From assembly GCF_932526225.1 (NCBI RefSeq), contig NC_064038.1, positions 622,001 through 686,000 on the forward strand: a DNA stretch of 64,000 nt, written 5' to 3'. Source of the stretch: Nematostella vectensis (lineage: Eukaryota; Cnidaria; Anthozoa; Actiniaria; Edwardsiidae). Positions within the stretch are counted from its first letter, which is position 1, and each line of letters opens with the position of its first letter. The notes beneath the pieces are model-generated. The model was not told the DNA's origin. It searched no databases and saw only the letters and a program-made list of their open reading frames with translations. Both the position numbers and the translations under genes were made by a program. Below are positions 50,954 through 64,000 of this stretch, piece by piece.

Positions 50954-52963
50954 TCCATTAACATAGTTTTCTATATAATATTGCATATTATTTAATAAGG
51001 TATTGACAGCTTTTAAAAAGTTCAACTGTTTGTAGACACTTAAAAGCCTACAATAAACACTGACTCCAGACATGCGCAGTACTATGCTGCTGCCCCTTTA
51101 AAGTAAAATACAGCTTTACTTAGTCAGCGTAGACAATATTGTGGATTTTGTCAATATTTTAATATGAATATGTCAATATTCTCCCCCCTTACGTCTTTAT
51201 TTCTATTTATTTTATGCTTTTCACATGATACCAAAACAGCGTCTTTTTTCTTCGCTAATTTGATGTCATGTACACAATAAAAGAGATGCGCCCGTGCGCA
51301 TGGCGAGTCCCCAAGGGACCCAAGACGCCCAAATAGACCTCTATTTTTTGTCATCCACAATCTCGGCGAGCTGTGCGTGGCGTAACCGTATTACAGGCCT
51401 GGGATCCTGGTTATTGTCCTCCCCATTAATGCGCGGGTTGGGATAACCTTGCAAGAGTGTTGTACAGCATATTCGCTCGGAAATATCGTTGCTTGGGGCC
51501 TTCGGGTTCTTTACAGCCTTCCGTAAAAGCCTTGTGCTGCCATACCGATTGGGTAATCCGTATGTATGGTTTCCGTTTTGTTCCTCAGACCGGGTTCGAT
51601 CCCAGGCCAATGGGCTTTTTTTTTTAATTCGTTTTTTTTTCTTTGTGCTGGACTTCCTTAATCCTGATAGGTTTTGCGCAAAAATAATAAAAAAGTGAGT
51701 TTGCAAAATGAGCTTGCTAGATTTATTGATTATATGTATTCAATTTGTTCCTAGGAAGTTAACAATAAACACAAAGCAAAGAGTTTGAGGAAGTAAACAA
51801 GTATGTGAACTTTAATATTCTATTTGAAGGGGTGCATTTTGTACAGGGAAGCATACATAGAATGCTTAACTGGTGGAGAGGGAAGAGGTAAAAGTTTATT
51901 GAGCATAATTTCAACAATAGCAGGGGGAAGAGAGGGGCACTCTCTTCATACAATATTGCAGTTGTCACCTATTATTAAATAAGTTTGTAACATGTCTTTG
52001 TTTATTAAGCAAGGTCTATTTCTGAGACAAGCAAACTCAAGTAAGGCTGTTGAAATAACAGGTGAGTGTTAAAAGAAAAACAATTATCTGATTAGAAAAC
52101 TACTGTAGATTCCTTTGCACCAAAATAAGAACAAACTTCATTTTGTTTGTTATTTATGAGGAACGAGATGAGCCCTACAAAGCCATAAAGAAATATGTAT
52201 TGCTCATCTAAATTATACAAGTAAATGATAATATTAAAAAAGAACTACTGTAAGTAATTAGAGTGGTTTTCATTAACCCGTGAAACAAAGTGTGATAGTT
52301 AAACGGTAATAGTTAGTAAAACACAAAAAAGAACAATAGAATCAGATCACCACAAAGTGTAATACGCTAAAGCGTAGTTCACGGGTTAATGAAGGTTTTG
52401 ACATTTCAACCTTACATCCACATGAAAGTAATGCCTAATATCGAGTGCCCTACAGTAAGTGTTTTGCAGTCAAGTTGTTTTCTGTTAGTAGGTAAAAAAA
52501 TATTTTAAATAATAGTAATCATAGCTATGGTCACCACTTACACATATAGAACTTGTAATGAAAAGAAAGAAAATATATATATATATATATGCAGTCAAAC
52601 AACAGAATTGCATGATAACCTTGAATATATTGAATAAAGGACTGCAAAAAACATCTTTTGTACTAGTTGCTTGAATTGACCATTGGCTATTTTTAGCTGA
52701 ATTCCCCTCCCCCTCTAAAAAGGAAAATAATAATAATAATAATAATAGAAGAAAACTAAAAAGAAAACAAATACAACAGAGACCCCCACCAACAATTTTG
52801 ATTTTTTTTACTTTCCTTTAAAAGGGGAGTGTCATGGTTAAGAGATTTGCAATAGCTCTAGAGCCCTGACACAATGAACTTCAGTGAAATTCTAATACTG
52901 ACTTATGAGCTTTTGGTACATGTGGGAGACTTTAAACAAAACAAAAAAAATGACCACAAACTG
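50954..52963. repeat. Array unit 25 (2010 bp)
   Basis: From about 51.4 kb it is the same as unit 26 at an offset of 2010 bp: GTTCCTCAGACC near 51580, AAAATGAGCTTG near 51705, AACAATAAACAC near 51761, GTTGTCACC near 51961 and GAGCCCTAC near 52170. Confidence 0.93.
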
Positions 52964-54973
52964 TCCATTAACATAGTTTTCTATATAATATTGCATATTA
53001 TTTAATAAGGTATTGACAGCTTTTAAAAAGTTCAACTGTTTGTAGACACTTAAAAGCCTACAATAAACACTGACTCCAGACATGCGCAGTACTATGCTGC
53101 TGCCCCTTTAAAGTAACATACAGATTTACTTAGTTATCGTAGACAATATTGTGGATTTTGGCAATATTTTAATATGAATATGTCAATATTCTCCCCCCTT
53201 ACGTCTTTATTTCTATTTATTTTATGCTTTTCACATGATACCAAAACAGCGTCTTTTTTCTTCGCTAATTCGATGTCATGTACACAATAAAAGAGATGCG
53301 CCCGTGCGCATGGCGAGTCCCCAAGGGACCCAAGACGCCCAAATAGACCTCTATTTTTTGTCATCCACAATCTCGGCGAGCTGTGCGTGGCGTAACCGTA
53401 TTACAGGCCTGGGATCCTGGTTATTGTCCTCCCCATTAATGCGCGGGTTGGGATAACCTTGCAAGAGTGTTGTACAGCATATTCGCTCGGAAATATCGTT
53501 GCTTGGGGCCTTCGGGTTCTTTACAGCCTTCCGTAAAAGCCTTGTGCTGCCATACCGATTGGGTAATCCGTATGTATGGTTTCCGTTTTGTTCCTCAGAC
53601 CGGGTTCGATCCCAGGCCAATGGGCTTTTTTTTTTAATTCGTTTTTTTTTCTTTGTGCTGGACTTCCTTAATCCTGATAGGTTTTGCGCAAAAATAATAA
53701 AAAAGTGAGTTTGCAAAATGAGCTTGCTAGATTTATTGATTATATGTATTCAATTTGTTCCTAGGAAGTTAACAATAAACACAAAGCAAAGAGTTTGAGG
53801 AAGTAAACAAGTATGTGAACTTTAATATTCTATTTGAAGGGGTGCATTTTGTACAGGGAAGCATACATAGAATGCTTAACTGGTGGAGAGGGAAGAGGTA
53901 AAAGTTTATTGAGCATAATTTCAACAATAGCAGGGGGAAGAGAGGGGCACTCTCTTCATACAATATTGCAGTTGTCACCTATTATTAAATAAGTTTGTAA
54001 CATGTCTTTGTTTATTAAGCAAGGTCTATTTCTGAGACAAGCAAACTCAAGTAAGGCTGTTGAAATAACAGGTGAGTGTTAAAAGAAAAACAATTATCTG
54101 ATTAGAAAACTACTGTAGATTCCTTTGCACCAAAATAAGAACAAACTTCATTTTGTTTGTTATTTATGAGGAACGAGATGAGCCCTACAAAGCCATAAAG
54201 AAATATGTATTGCTCATCTAAATTATACAAGTAAATGATAATATTAAAAAAGAACTACTGTAAGTAATTAGAGTGGTTTTCATTAACCCGTGAAACAAAG
54301 TGTGATAGTTAAACGGTAATAGTTAGTAAAACACAAAAAAGAACAATAGAATCAGATCACCACAAAGTGTAATACGCTAAAGCGTAGTTCACGGGTTAAT
54401 GAAGGTTTTGACATTTCAACCTTACATCCACATGAAAGTAATGCCTAATATCGAGTGCCCTACAGTAAGTGTTTTGCAGTCAAGTTGTTTTCTGTTAGTA
54501 GGTAAAAAAATATTTTAAATAATAGTAATCATAGCTATGGTCACCACTTACACATATAGAACTTGTAATGAAAAGAAAGAAAATATATATATATATATAT
54601 GCAGTCAAACAACAGAATTGCATGATAACCTTGAATATATTGAATAAAGGACTGCAAAAAACATCTTTTGTACTAGTTGCTTGAATTGACCATTGGCTAT
54701 TTTTAGCTGAATTCCCCTCCCCCTCTAAAAAGGAAAATAATAATAATAATAATAATAGAAGAAAACTAAAAAGAAAACAAATACAACAGAGACCCCCACC
54801 AACAATTTTGATTTTTTTTACTTTCCTTTAAAAGGGGAGTGTCATGGTTAAGAGATTTGCAATAGCTCTAGAGCCCTGACACAATGAACTTCAGTGAAAT
54901 TCTAATACTGACTTATGAGCTTTTGGTACATGTGGGAGACTTTAAACAAAACAAAAAAAATGACCACAAACTG
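52964..54973. repeat. Array unit 26 (2010 bp)
   Basis: Starts with CAGATTTACTTAGTTATCG near 53121 and CTAATTCGATG near 53265, variants it shares with unit 27. The rest matches unit 25. Confidence 0.93.
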
Positions 54974-56982
54974 TCCATTAACATAGTTTTCTATATAATA
55001 TTGCATATTATTTAATAAGGTATTGACAGCTTTTAAAAAGTTCAACTGTTTGTAGACACTTAAAAGCCTACAATAAACACTGACTCCAGACATGCGCAGT
55101 ACTATGCTGCTGCCCCTTTAAAGTAACATACAGATTTACTTAGTTATCGTAGACAATATTGTGGATTTTGGCAATATTTTAATATGAATATGTCAATATT
55201 CTCCCCCCTTACGTCTTTATTTCTATTTATTTTATGCTTTTCACATGATACCAAAACAGCGTCTTTTTTCTTCGCTAATTCGATGTCATGTACACAATAA
55301 AAGAGATGCGCCCGTGCGCATGGCGAGTCCCCAAGGGACCCAAGACGCCCAAATAGACCTCTATTTTTTTTCATCCACAATCTCGGCGAGCTGTGCGTGG
55401 CGTAACCGTATTACAGGCCTGGGATCCTGGTTATTGTCCTCCCCATTAATGCGCGGGTTGGGATAACCTTGCAAGAGTGTTGTACAGCATATTCGCTCGG
55501 AAATATCGGTGCTTGGGGCCTTCGGGTTCTTTACAGCCTTCCGTAAAAGCCTTGTGCTGCCATACCGATTGGGTAATCCGTATGTATGGTTTCCGTTTTG
55601 TTCTTCAGACCGGGTTCGATCCCAGGCCAATGGGCTTTTTTTTTTAATTCGTTTTTTTTTCTTTGTGCTGGACTTCCTTAATCCTGATAGGTTTTGCGCA
55701 AAAATAATAAAAAAAAGTGAGTTTGCAAAATAAGCTTGCTAGATTTATTGATTATATGTATTCAATTTGTTCCTAGGAAGTTAACAAAAAACACAAAGCA
55801 AAGAGTTTGAGGAAGTAAACAAGTATGTGAACTTTAATGTTCTATTTGAAGGGGTGCATTTTGTACAGGGAAGCATACATAGAATGCTTAACTGGTGGAG
55901 AGGGAAGAGGTAAAAGTTTATTGAGCATAATTTCAACAATAGCAGGGGGAAGAGAGGGGCACTCTCTTCATACAATATTGCAGTTGTTACCTATTATTAA
56001 ATAAGTTTGTAACATGTCTTTGTTTATTAAGCAAGGTCTATTTCTGAGACAAGCAAACTCAAGTAAGGCTGTTGAAATAACAGGTGAGTGTTAAAAGAAA
56101 AACAATTATCTGATTAGAAAACTACTGTAGATTCCTTTGCACCAAAATAAGAACAAACTTCATTTTTTTTGTTATTTATGAGGAACGAGATGAGCTCTAC
56201 AAAGCCATAAAGAAATATGTATTGCTCATCTAAATTATACAAGTAAATGATAATATTAAAAAAGAATTACTGTAAGTAATTAGAGTGGTTTTCATTAACC
56301 CGTGAAACAAAGTGTGATAGTTAAACGGTAATAGTTAGTAAAACACAAAAAAGAACAATAGAATCAGATCACCACAAAGTGTAATACGCTAAAGCGTAGT
56401 TCACGGGTTAATGAAGGTTTTGACATTTCAACCTTACGTCCACATGAAAGTAATGCCTAATATCGAGTGCCCTACAGTAAGTGTTTTGCAGTCAAGTTGT
56501 TTTCTGTTAGTAGGTAAAAAAATATTCTAAATAATAGTAATCATAGCTATGGTCACCACTTACACATATAGAACTTGTAATGAAAAGAAAGAAAATATAT
56601 ATATATATATATGCAGTCAAACAACAGAATTGCATGATAACCTTGAATATATTGAATAAAGGACTGCAAAAAACATCTTTTGTACTAGTTGCTTGAATTG
56701 ACCCTTGGCTATTTTTAGCTGAATTCCCCTCCCCCTCTAAAAAAGAAAATAATAATAATAATAATAGAAGAAAACTAAAAAGAAAACAAATACAACAGAC
56801 ACCCCCACCAACAATTTTGATTTTTTTTACTTTCCTTTAAAAGGTGAGTGTCATGGTTAAGAGATTTGCAATAGCTCTAGAGCCCTGACACAATGAACTT
56901 CAGTGAAATTCTAATACTGACTTATGAGCTTTTGGTACATGTGGGACACTTTAAACAAAACAAAAAAAATGACCACAAACTG
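54974..56982. repeat. Array unit 27 (2009 bp)
   Basis: Starts as unit 26, then reverts to the common GTTCTTCAGACC and TCGGTGCTT forms after about 55.4 kb. Private or rare changes are TATTTTTTTTCATCC near 55362, an 8-T run near 56163 and AAAGGTGAGTG near 56840. Confidence 0.93.
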
Positions 56983-58982
56983 TCCATTAACATAGTTTTC
57001 TATATAATATTGCATATTATTTAATAAGGTATTGACAGCTTTTAAAAAGTTCAACTGTTTGTAGACACTTAAAAGCCTACAATAAACACTGACTCCAGAC
57101 ATGCGCAGTACTATGCTGCTGCCCCTTTAAAGTAAAATACAGCTTTACTTAGTCAGCGTAGACAATATTGTGGATTTTGGCAATATTTTAATATGAATAT
57201 GTCAATATTCTCCCCCCTTACGTCTTTATTTCTATTTATTTTATGCTTTTCACATGATACCAAAACAGCGTCTTTTTTCTTCGCTAATTTGATGTCATGT
57301 ACACAATAAAAGAGATGCGCCCGTGCGCATGGCGAGTCCCCAAGGGACCCAAGACGCCCAAATAGACCTCTATTTTTTGTCATCCACAATCTCGGCGAGC
57401 TGTGCGTGGCGTAACCGTATTACAGGCCTGGGATCCTGGTTATTGTCCTCCCCATTAATGCGCGGGTTGGGATAACCTTGCAAGAGTGTTGTACAGCATA
57501 TTCGCTCGGAAATATCGTTGCTTGGGGCCTTCGGGTTCTTTACAGCCTTCCGTAAAAGCCTTGTGCTGCCATACCGATTGGGTAATCCGTATGTATGGTT
57601 TCCGTTTTGTTCTTCAGACCGGGTTCGATCCCAGGCCAATGGGCTTTTTTTTTAATTCGTTTTTTTTTCTTTGTGCTGGACTTCCTTAATCCTGATAGGT
57701 TTTGCGCAAAAATAATAAAAAAAGTGAGTTTGCAAAATAAGCTTGCTAGATTTATTGATTATATGTATTCAATTTGTTCCTAGGAAGTTAACAAAAAACA
57801 CAAAGCAAAGAGTTTGAGGAAGTAAACAAGTATGTGAACTTTAATATTCTATTTGAAGGGGTGCATTTTGTACAGGGAAGCATACATAGAATGCTTAACT
57901 GGTGGAGAGGGAAGAGGTAAAAGTTTATTGAGCATAATTTCAACAATAGCAGGGGGAAGAGAGGGGCACTCTCTTCATACAATATTGCAGTTGTTACCTA
58001 TTATTAAATAAGTTTGTAACATGTCTTTGTTTATTAAGCAAGGTCTATTTCTGAGACAAGCAAACTCAAGTAAGGCTGTTGAAATAACAGGTGAGTGTTA
58101 AAAGAAAAACAATTATCTGATTAGAAAACTACTGTAGATTCCTTTGCACCAAAATAAGAACAAACTTCATTTTGTTTGTTATTTATGAGGAACGAGATGA
58201 GCTCTACAAAGCCATAAAGAAATATGTATTGCTCATCTAAATTATACAAGTAAATGATAATATTAAAAAAGAATTACTGTAAGTAATTAGAGTGGTTTTC
58301 ATTAACCCGTGAAACAAAGTGTGATAGTTAAACGGTAATAGTTAGTAAAACACAAAAAAGAACAATAGAATCAGATCACAACAAAGTGTAATACGCTAAA
58401 GCATAGTTCACGGGTTAATGAAGGTTTTGACATTTCAACCTTACATCCACATGAAAGTAATGCCTAATATCGAGTGCCCTACAGTAAGTGTTTTGCAGTC
58501 AAGTTGTTTTCTGTTAGTAGGTAAAAAAATTTCTAAATAATAGTAATCATAGCTATGGTCACCACTTACACATATAGAACTTGTAATGAAAAGAAAGAAA
58601 AAATATATATATGCAGTCAAACAACAGTATTGCATGATAACCTTGAATATATTGAATAAAGGACTGCAAAAAACATATTTTGTACTAGTTGCTTGAATTG
58701 ACCATTGGCTATTTTTAGCTGAATTCCCCTCCCCCTCTAAAAAAGAAAATAATAATAATAATAATAGAAGAAAAATAAAAAGAAAACAAATACAACAGAG
58801 GTCCCCACCAACAATTTTGATTTTTTTTACTTTCCTTTAAAAGGGGAGTGTCATGGTTAAGAGATTTGCAATAGCTCTAGAGCCCTGACACAATGAACTT
58901 CAGTGAAATTCTAATACTGACTTATGAGCTTTTGGTACATGTGGGAGACTTTAAACAAAACAAAAAAAATGACCACAAACTG
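56983..58982. repeat. Array unit 28 (2000 bp)
   Basis: Near-copy of unit 24, 8029 bp away and of identical length. Private changes are AACATATTTTGT near 58672 and AGGTCCCCACC near 58799. Confidence 0.93.
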
Positions 58983-60987
58983 TCCATTAACATAGTTTTC
59001 TATATAATATTGCATATTATTTAATAAGGTATTGACAGCTTTTAAAAAGTTCAACTGTTTGTAGACACTTAAAAGCCTACAATAAACACTGACTCCAGAC
59101 ATGCGCAGTACTATGCTGCTGCCCCTTTAAAGTAAAATACAGCTTTACTTAGTCAGCTTAGACAATATTGTGGATTTTGTCAATATTTTAATATGAATAT
59201 GTCAATATTCTCCCCCCTTACGTCTTTATTTCTATTTATTTTATGCTTTTCACATGATACCAAAACAGCGTCTTTTTTCTTCGCTAATTTGATGTCATGT
59301 ACACAATAAAAGAGATGCGCCCGTGCGCATGGCGAGTCCCCAAGGGACCCAAGACGCCCAAATAGACCTCTATTTTTTGTCATCCACAATCTCGGCGAGC
59401 TGTGCGTGGCGTAACCGTATTACAAGCCTGGGATCCTGGTTATTGTCCTCCCCATTAATGCGCGGGTTGGGATAACCTTGCAAGAGTGTTGTACAGCATA
59501 TTCGCTCGGAAATATCGTTGCTTGGGGCCTTCGGGTTCTTTACAGCCTTCCGTAAAAGCCTTGTGCTGCCATACCGATTGGGTAATCCGTATGTATGGTT
59601 TCCGTTTTGTTCTTCAGACCGGGTTCGATCCCAGGCCAATGGGCTTTTTTTTTTAATTCGTTTTTTTTTCTTTGTGCTGGACTTCCTTAATCCTGATAGG
59701 TTTTGCGCAAAAATAATAAAAAAAAGTGAGTTTGCAAAATAAGCTTGCTAGATTTATTGATTATATGTATTCAATTTGTTCCTAGGAAGTTAACAAAAAA
59801 CACAAAGCAAAGAGTTTGAGGAAGTAAACAAGTATGTGAACTTTAATGTTCTATTTGAAGGGGTGCATTTTGTACAGGGAAGCATACATAGAATGCTTAA
59901 CTGGTGGAGAGGGAAGAGGTAAAAGTTTATTGAGCATAATTTCAACAATAGCAGGGGGAAGAGAGGGGCACTCTCTTCATACAATATTGCAGTTGTTACC
60001 TATTATTAAATAAGTTTGTAACATGTCTTTGTTTATTAAGCAAGGTCTATTTCTGAGACAAGCAAACTCAAGTAAGGCTGTTGAAATAACAGGTGAGTGT
60101 TAAAAGAAAAACAATTATCTGATTAGAAAACTACTGTAGATTCCTTTGCACCAAAATAAGAACAAACTTCATTTTTTTTGTTATTTATGAGGAACGAGAT
60201 GAGCCCTACAAAGCCATAAAGAAAAATGTATTGCTCATCTAAATTATACAAGTAAATGATAATATTAAAAAAGAACTACTGTAAGTAATTAGAGTGGTTT
60301 TCATTAACCCGTGAAACAAAGTGTGATAGTTAAACGGTAATAGTTAGTAAAACACAAAAAAGAACAATAGAATCAGATCACAACAAAGTGTAATACGCTA
60401 AAGCGTAGTTCACGGGTTAATGAAGGTTTTGACATTTCAACCTTACATCCACATGAAAGTAATGCCTAATATCGAGTGCACTACAGTAAGTGTTTTGCAG
60501 TCAAGTTGTTTTCTGTTAGTAGGTAAAAAAATATTCTAAATAATAGTAATCATAGCTATGGTCACCACTTACACATATAGAACTTGTAATGAAAAGAAAG
60601 AAAATATATATATATATGCAGTCAAACAACAGAATTGCATGATAACCTTGAATATATTGAATAAAGGACTGCAAAAAACATCTTTTGTACTAGTTGCTTG
60701 AATTGACCATTGGCTATTTTTAGCTGAATTCCCCTCCCCCTCTAAAAAAGAAAATAATAATAATAATACTAGAAGAAAACTAAAAAGAAAACAAATACAA
60801 CAGAGACCCCCACCAACAATTTTGATTTTTTTTACTTTCCTTTAAAAGGGGAGTGTCATGGTTAAGAGATTTGCAATAGCTCTAGAGCCCTGACACAATG
60901 AACTTCAGTGAAATTCTGATACTGACTTATGAGCTTTTGGTACATGTGGGAGACTTTAAACAAAACAAAAAAAATGACCACAAACTG
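58983..60987. repeat. Array unit 29 (2005 bp)
   Basis: Has CAGCTTAGAC near 59154, ACAAGCCTGGG near 59422 (a change in the terminal pair of the 11-bp inverted repeat), GAAAAATGTATTG near 60221, GTGCACTACAG near 60475 and an AAT tract ending in ACTAG. Confidence 0.93.
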
Positions 60988-62994
60988 TCCATTAACATAG
61001 TTTTCTATATAATATTGCATATTATTTAATAAGGTATTGACAGCTTTTAAAAAGTTCAACTGTTTGTAGACACTTAAAAGCCTACAATTAACACTGACTC
61101 CAGACATGCGCAGTACTATGCTGCTGCCCCTTTAAAGTAAAATACAGCTTTACTTAGTCAGCGTAGACAATATTGTGGATTTTGTCAATATTTTAATATG
61201 AATATGTCAATATTCTCCCCCCTTACGTCTTTATTTCTATTTATTTTATGCTTTTCACATGATACCAAAACAGCGTCTTTTTTCTTCGCTAATTTGATGT
61301 CATGTACACAATAAAAGAGATGCGCCCGTGCGCATGGCGAGTCCCCAAGGGACCCAAGACGCCCAAATAGACCTCTATTTTTTGTCATCCACAATCTCGG
61401 CGAGCTGTGCGTGGCGTAACCGTATTACAGGCCTGGGATCCTGGTTATTGTCCTCCCCATTAATGCGCGGGTTGGGATAACCTTGCAAGAGTGTTGTACA
61501 GCATATTCGCTCGGAAATATCGTTGCTTGGGGCCTTCGGGTTCTTTACAGCCTTCCGTAAAATCCTTGTGCTGCCATACCGATTGGGTAATCCGTATGTA
61601 TGGTTTCCGTTTTGTTCTTCAGACCGGGTTCGATCCCAGGCCAATGGGCTTTTTTTTTTAATTCGTTTTTTTTTCTTTGTGCTGGACTTCCTTAATCCTG
61701 ATAGGTTTTGCACAAAAATAATAAAAAAAGTGAGTTTGCAAAATGAGCTTGCTAGATTTATTGATTATATGTATTCAATTTGTTCCTAGGAAGTTAACAA
61801 AAAACACAAAGCAAAGAGTTTGAGGAAGTAAACAAGTATGTGAACTTTAATATTCTATTTGAAGGGGTGCATTTTGTACAGGGAAGCATACATAGAATGC
61901 TTAACTGGTGGAGAGGGAAGAGGTAAAAGTTTATTGAGCATAATTTCAACAATAGCAGGGGGAAGAGAGGGGCACTCTCTTCATACAATATTGCAGTTGT
62001 TACCTATTATTAAATAAGTTTGTAACATGTCTTTGTTTATTAAGCAAGGTCTATTTCTGAGACAAGCAAACTCAAGTAAGGCTGTTGAAATAACAGGTGA
62101 GTGTTAAAAGAAAAACAATTATCTGATTAGAAAACTACTGTAGATTCCTTTGCACCAAAATAAGAACAAACTTCATTTTGTTTGTTATTTATGAGGAACG
62201 AGATGAGCCCTACAAAGCCATAAAGAAATATGTATTGCTCATCTAAATTATACAAGTAAATGATAATATTAAAAAAGAACTACTGTAAGTAATTAGAGTG
62301 GTTTTCATTAACCCGTGAAACAAAGTGTGATAGTTAAACGGTAATAGTTAGTAAAACACAAAAAAGAACAATAGAATCAGATCACCACAAAGTGTAATAC
62401 GCTAAAGCGTAGTTCACGGGTTAATGAAGGTTTTGACATTTCAACCTTACATCCACATGAAAGTAATGCCTAATATCGAGTGCCCTACAGTAAGTGTTTT
62501 GCAGTCAAGTTGTTTTCTGTTAGTAAGTAAAAAAATATTTTAAATAATAGTAATCATAGCTATGGTCACCACTTACACATATAGAACTTGTAATGACAAG
62601 AAAGAAAATATATATATATATGCAGTCAAACAACAGAATTGCATGATAACCTTGAATATATTGAATAAAGGACTGCAAAAAACATCTTTTGTACTAGTTG
62701 CTTGAATTGACCATTGGCTATTTTTAGCTGAATTCCCCTCCCCCTGTAAAAAAGAAAATAATAATAATAATAATAATAGAAGAAAACTAAAAAGAAAACA
62801 AATACAACAGAGACCCCCACCAACAATTTTGATTTTTTTTACTTTCCTTTAAAAGGGGAGTGTCATGGTTAAGAGATTTGCAATAGCTCTAGAGCCCTGA
62901 CACAATGAACTTCAGTGAAATTCTAATACTGACTTATGAGCTTTTGGTACATGTGGGAGACTTTAAACAAAACAAAAAAAATGACCACAAACTG
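60988..62994. repeat. Array unit 30 (2007 bp)
   Basis: Carries AATCCTTGTGC near 61561, TAATATTC, GAGCCCTAC, GTTAGTAAGTAAAA near 62519 and CCCCCTGTAAAA near 62741. ATATTTTAAATAATAG near 62533 is shared with units 25 and 26. Confidence 0.93.
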
Positions 62995-64000
62995 TCCATT
63001 AACATAGTTTTCTATATAATATTGCATATTATTTAATAAGGTATTGACAGCTTTTAAAAAGTTCAACTGTTTGTAGACACTTAAAAGCCTACAATAAACA
63101 CTGACTCCAGACATGCGCAGTACTATGCTGCTGCCCCTTTAAAGTAAAATACAGATTTACTTAGTCAGCGTAGACAATATTGTGTATTTTGGCAATATTT
63201 TAATATGAATATGTCAATATTCTCCCCCCTTACGTCTTTATTTCTATTTATTTTATGCTTTTCACATGATACCAAAACAGCGTCTTTTTTCTTCGCTAAT
63301 TCGATGTCATGTACACAATAAAAGAGATGCGCCCGTGCGCATGGCGAGTCCCCAAGGGACCCAAGACGCCCAAATAGACCTCTATTTTTTGTCATCCACA
63401 ATCTCGGCGAGCTGTGCGTGGCGTAACCGTATTACAGGCCTGGGATCCTGGTTATTGTCCTCCCCATTAATGCGCGGGTTGGGATAACCTTGCAAGAGTG
63501 TTGTACAGCATATTCGCTCGGAAATATCGGTGCTTGGGGCCTTCGGGTTCTTTACAGCCTTCCGTAAAAGCCTTGTGCTGCCATACCGATTGGGTAATCC
63601 GTATGTATGGTTTCCGTTTTGTTCTTCAGACCGGGTTCGATCCCAGGCCAATGGGCTTTTTTTTTTAATTCGTTTTTTTTTCTTTGTGCTGGACTTCCTT
63701 AATCCTGATAGGTTTTGCGCAAAAATAATAAAAAAAGTGAGTTTGCAAAATAAGCTTGCTAGATTTATTGATTATATGTATTCAATTTGTTCCTAGGAAG
63801 TTAACAAAAAACACAAAGCAAAGAGTTTGAGGAAGTAAACAAGTATGTGAACTTTAATGTTCTATTTGAAGGGGTGTATTTTGTACAGGGAAGCATACAT
63901 AGAATGCTTAACTGGTGGAGAGGGAAGAGTTAAAAGTTTATTGAGCATAATTTCAACAATAGCAGAAGGAAGAGAGGGATACTCTCTTCATACAATATTG
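62995..64000. repeat. Array unit 31, partial (1006 bp)
   Basis: First half of a unit, cut by the window end. It shares CTAATTCGATG with units 26 and 27. Several private changes lie in the last 130 bp: GGGTGTATTTTG near 63876, AGAGTTAAAAG near 63926, GCAGAAGGAAG near 63962 and GGGATACTC near 63976. Confidence 0.92.

Larger units (their letters stand above)
48500..56500. repeat. 8.03-kb four-unit higher-order repeat, copy 1
   Basis: Rare variants of units 24-27 recur in units 28-31. Unit 24 and unit 28 are both exactly 2000 bp and 8029 bp apart; the CTAATTCGATG variant of unit 27 recurs 8021 bp later in unit 31. Limits are approximate. Confidence 0.7.
1..64000. repeat. 2.0-kb macrosatellite tandem array (whole window)
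   Basis: The whole window is one head-to-tail array of a monomer of about 2.0 kb. The phase mark TCCATTAACATAG recurs at 1, 2012, 4035, 6062, 8083, 10101 and so on to 62995; units 20 and 21 carry TCAATTAAC instead. Units differ by scattered substitutions, one- or two-base indels and the lengths of the TA, AAT, T and A tracts. All units have the same orientation. Long minus-strand frames recur in every unit, but they start at non-ATG codons and are broken in several units, so I read the monomer as non-coding. The array runs off both ends. Confidence 0.97.
56500..64000. repeat. 8.03-kb four-unit higher-order repeat, copy 2 (runs off window)
   Basis: Counterpart of the block covering units 24-27. 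It is more divergent from its partner than the 14.14-kb pair, with private changes in units 29-31, and continues beyond the window. Confidence 0.65.

Noticed and set aside
62626-62826. 66-codon minus-strand frame with a long Tyr run
   Set aside because: The Tyr run is the (AAT)n microsatellite read in reverse; the frame exists only in unit 30 because of local tract length.
1-64000. CRISPR array or bacterial operon
   Set aside because: The repeats are 2-kb units with no short repeat-spacer pattern, no ribosome binding sites or operon structure, and the only coding region is a eukaryotic retrotransposon.

Overview
The window looks like eukaryotic, probably invertebrate animal, repetitive DNA. 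It is AT-rich, has no bacterial gene layout, carries a metazoan-type non-LTR retrotransposon, and is otherwise one long tandem array. No host protein-coding gene can be supported. The species cannot be named from the sequence alone.

Layout: a head-to-tail macrosatellite with a monomer of about 2.0 kb fills the window edge to edge. Using the recurring TCCATTAACATAG as phase mark there are 30 full units (2000-2045 bp, except the interrupted unit 16) and a 1006 bp partial unit 31. The array continues past both ends. Each unit has the same internal order: an AT-rich stretch with small inverted repeats; a GC-rich block of about 330 bp holding perfect short hairpins, an A-box-like and a B-box-like RNA polymerase III motif and an 11-bp long-range inverted repeat, ending at a T-run; an AT-rich segment; a 117-bp piggyBac-like MITE candidate (TTAA-CCCGTGAA ... 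TTCACGGG-TTAA); a (TA)n tract; an (AAT)n tract; and a small imperfect inverted repeat with a 10-bp palindrome.

Unit 16 is split by about 2.57 kb of a 5'-truncated, APE-type non-LTR retrotransposon on the minus strand (about 31952-34518). Its reading frame is uninterrupted from the last part of the endonuclease through the whole reverse transcriptase. It landed in the (TA)n tract and is present in only one unit, so it postdates most of the amplification.

Shared rare variants show nested higher-order repeats: a 14.14-kb copy (about 6.6-15.75 kb and 20.75-29.9 kb), a 6.05-kb three-unit copy (units 6-8 and 9-11), an approximately 8.02-8.03-kb four-unit copy (units 23-27 and 27-31), and single-unit copies near 36-40 kb and 51.4-55.4 kb. 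Unit 19 is a mosaic with a sharp haplotype switch near 39.9-40.0 kb. This is the pattern expected from unequal exchange or conversion. The most interesting unexplained signal is the GC-rich block, which could be a tandemly repeated structured Pol III transcript, a fossil tRNA-related element, or a fold-back element. All comparisons were made by eye, not by alignment software.
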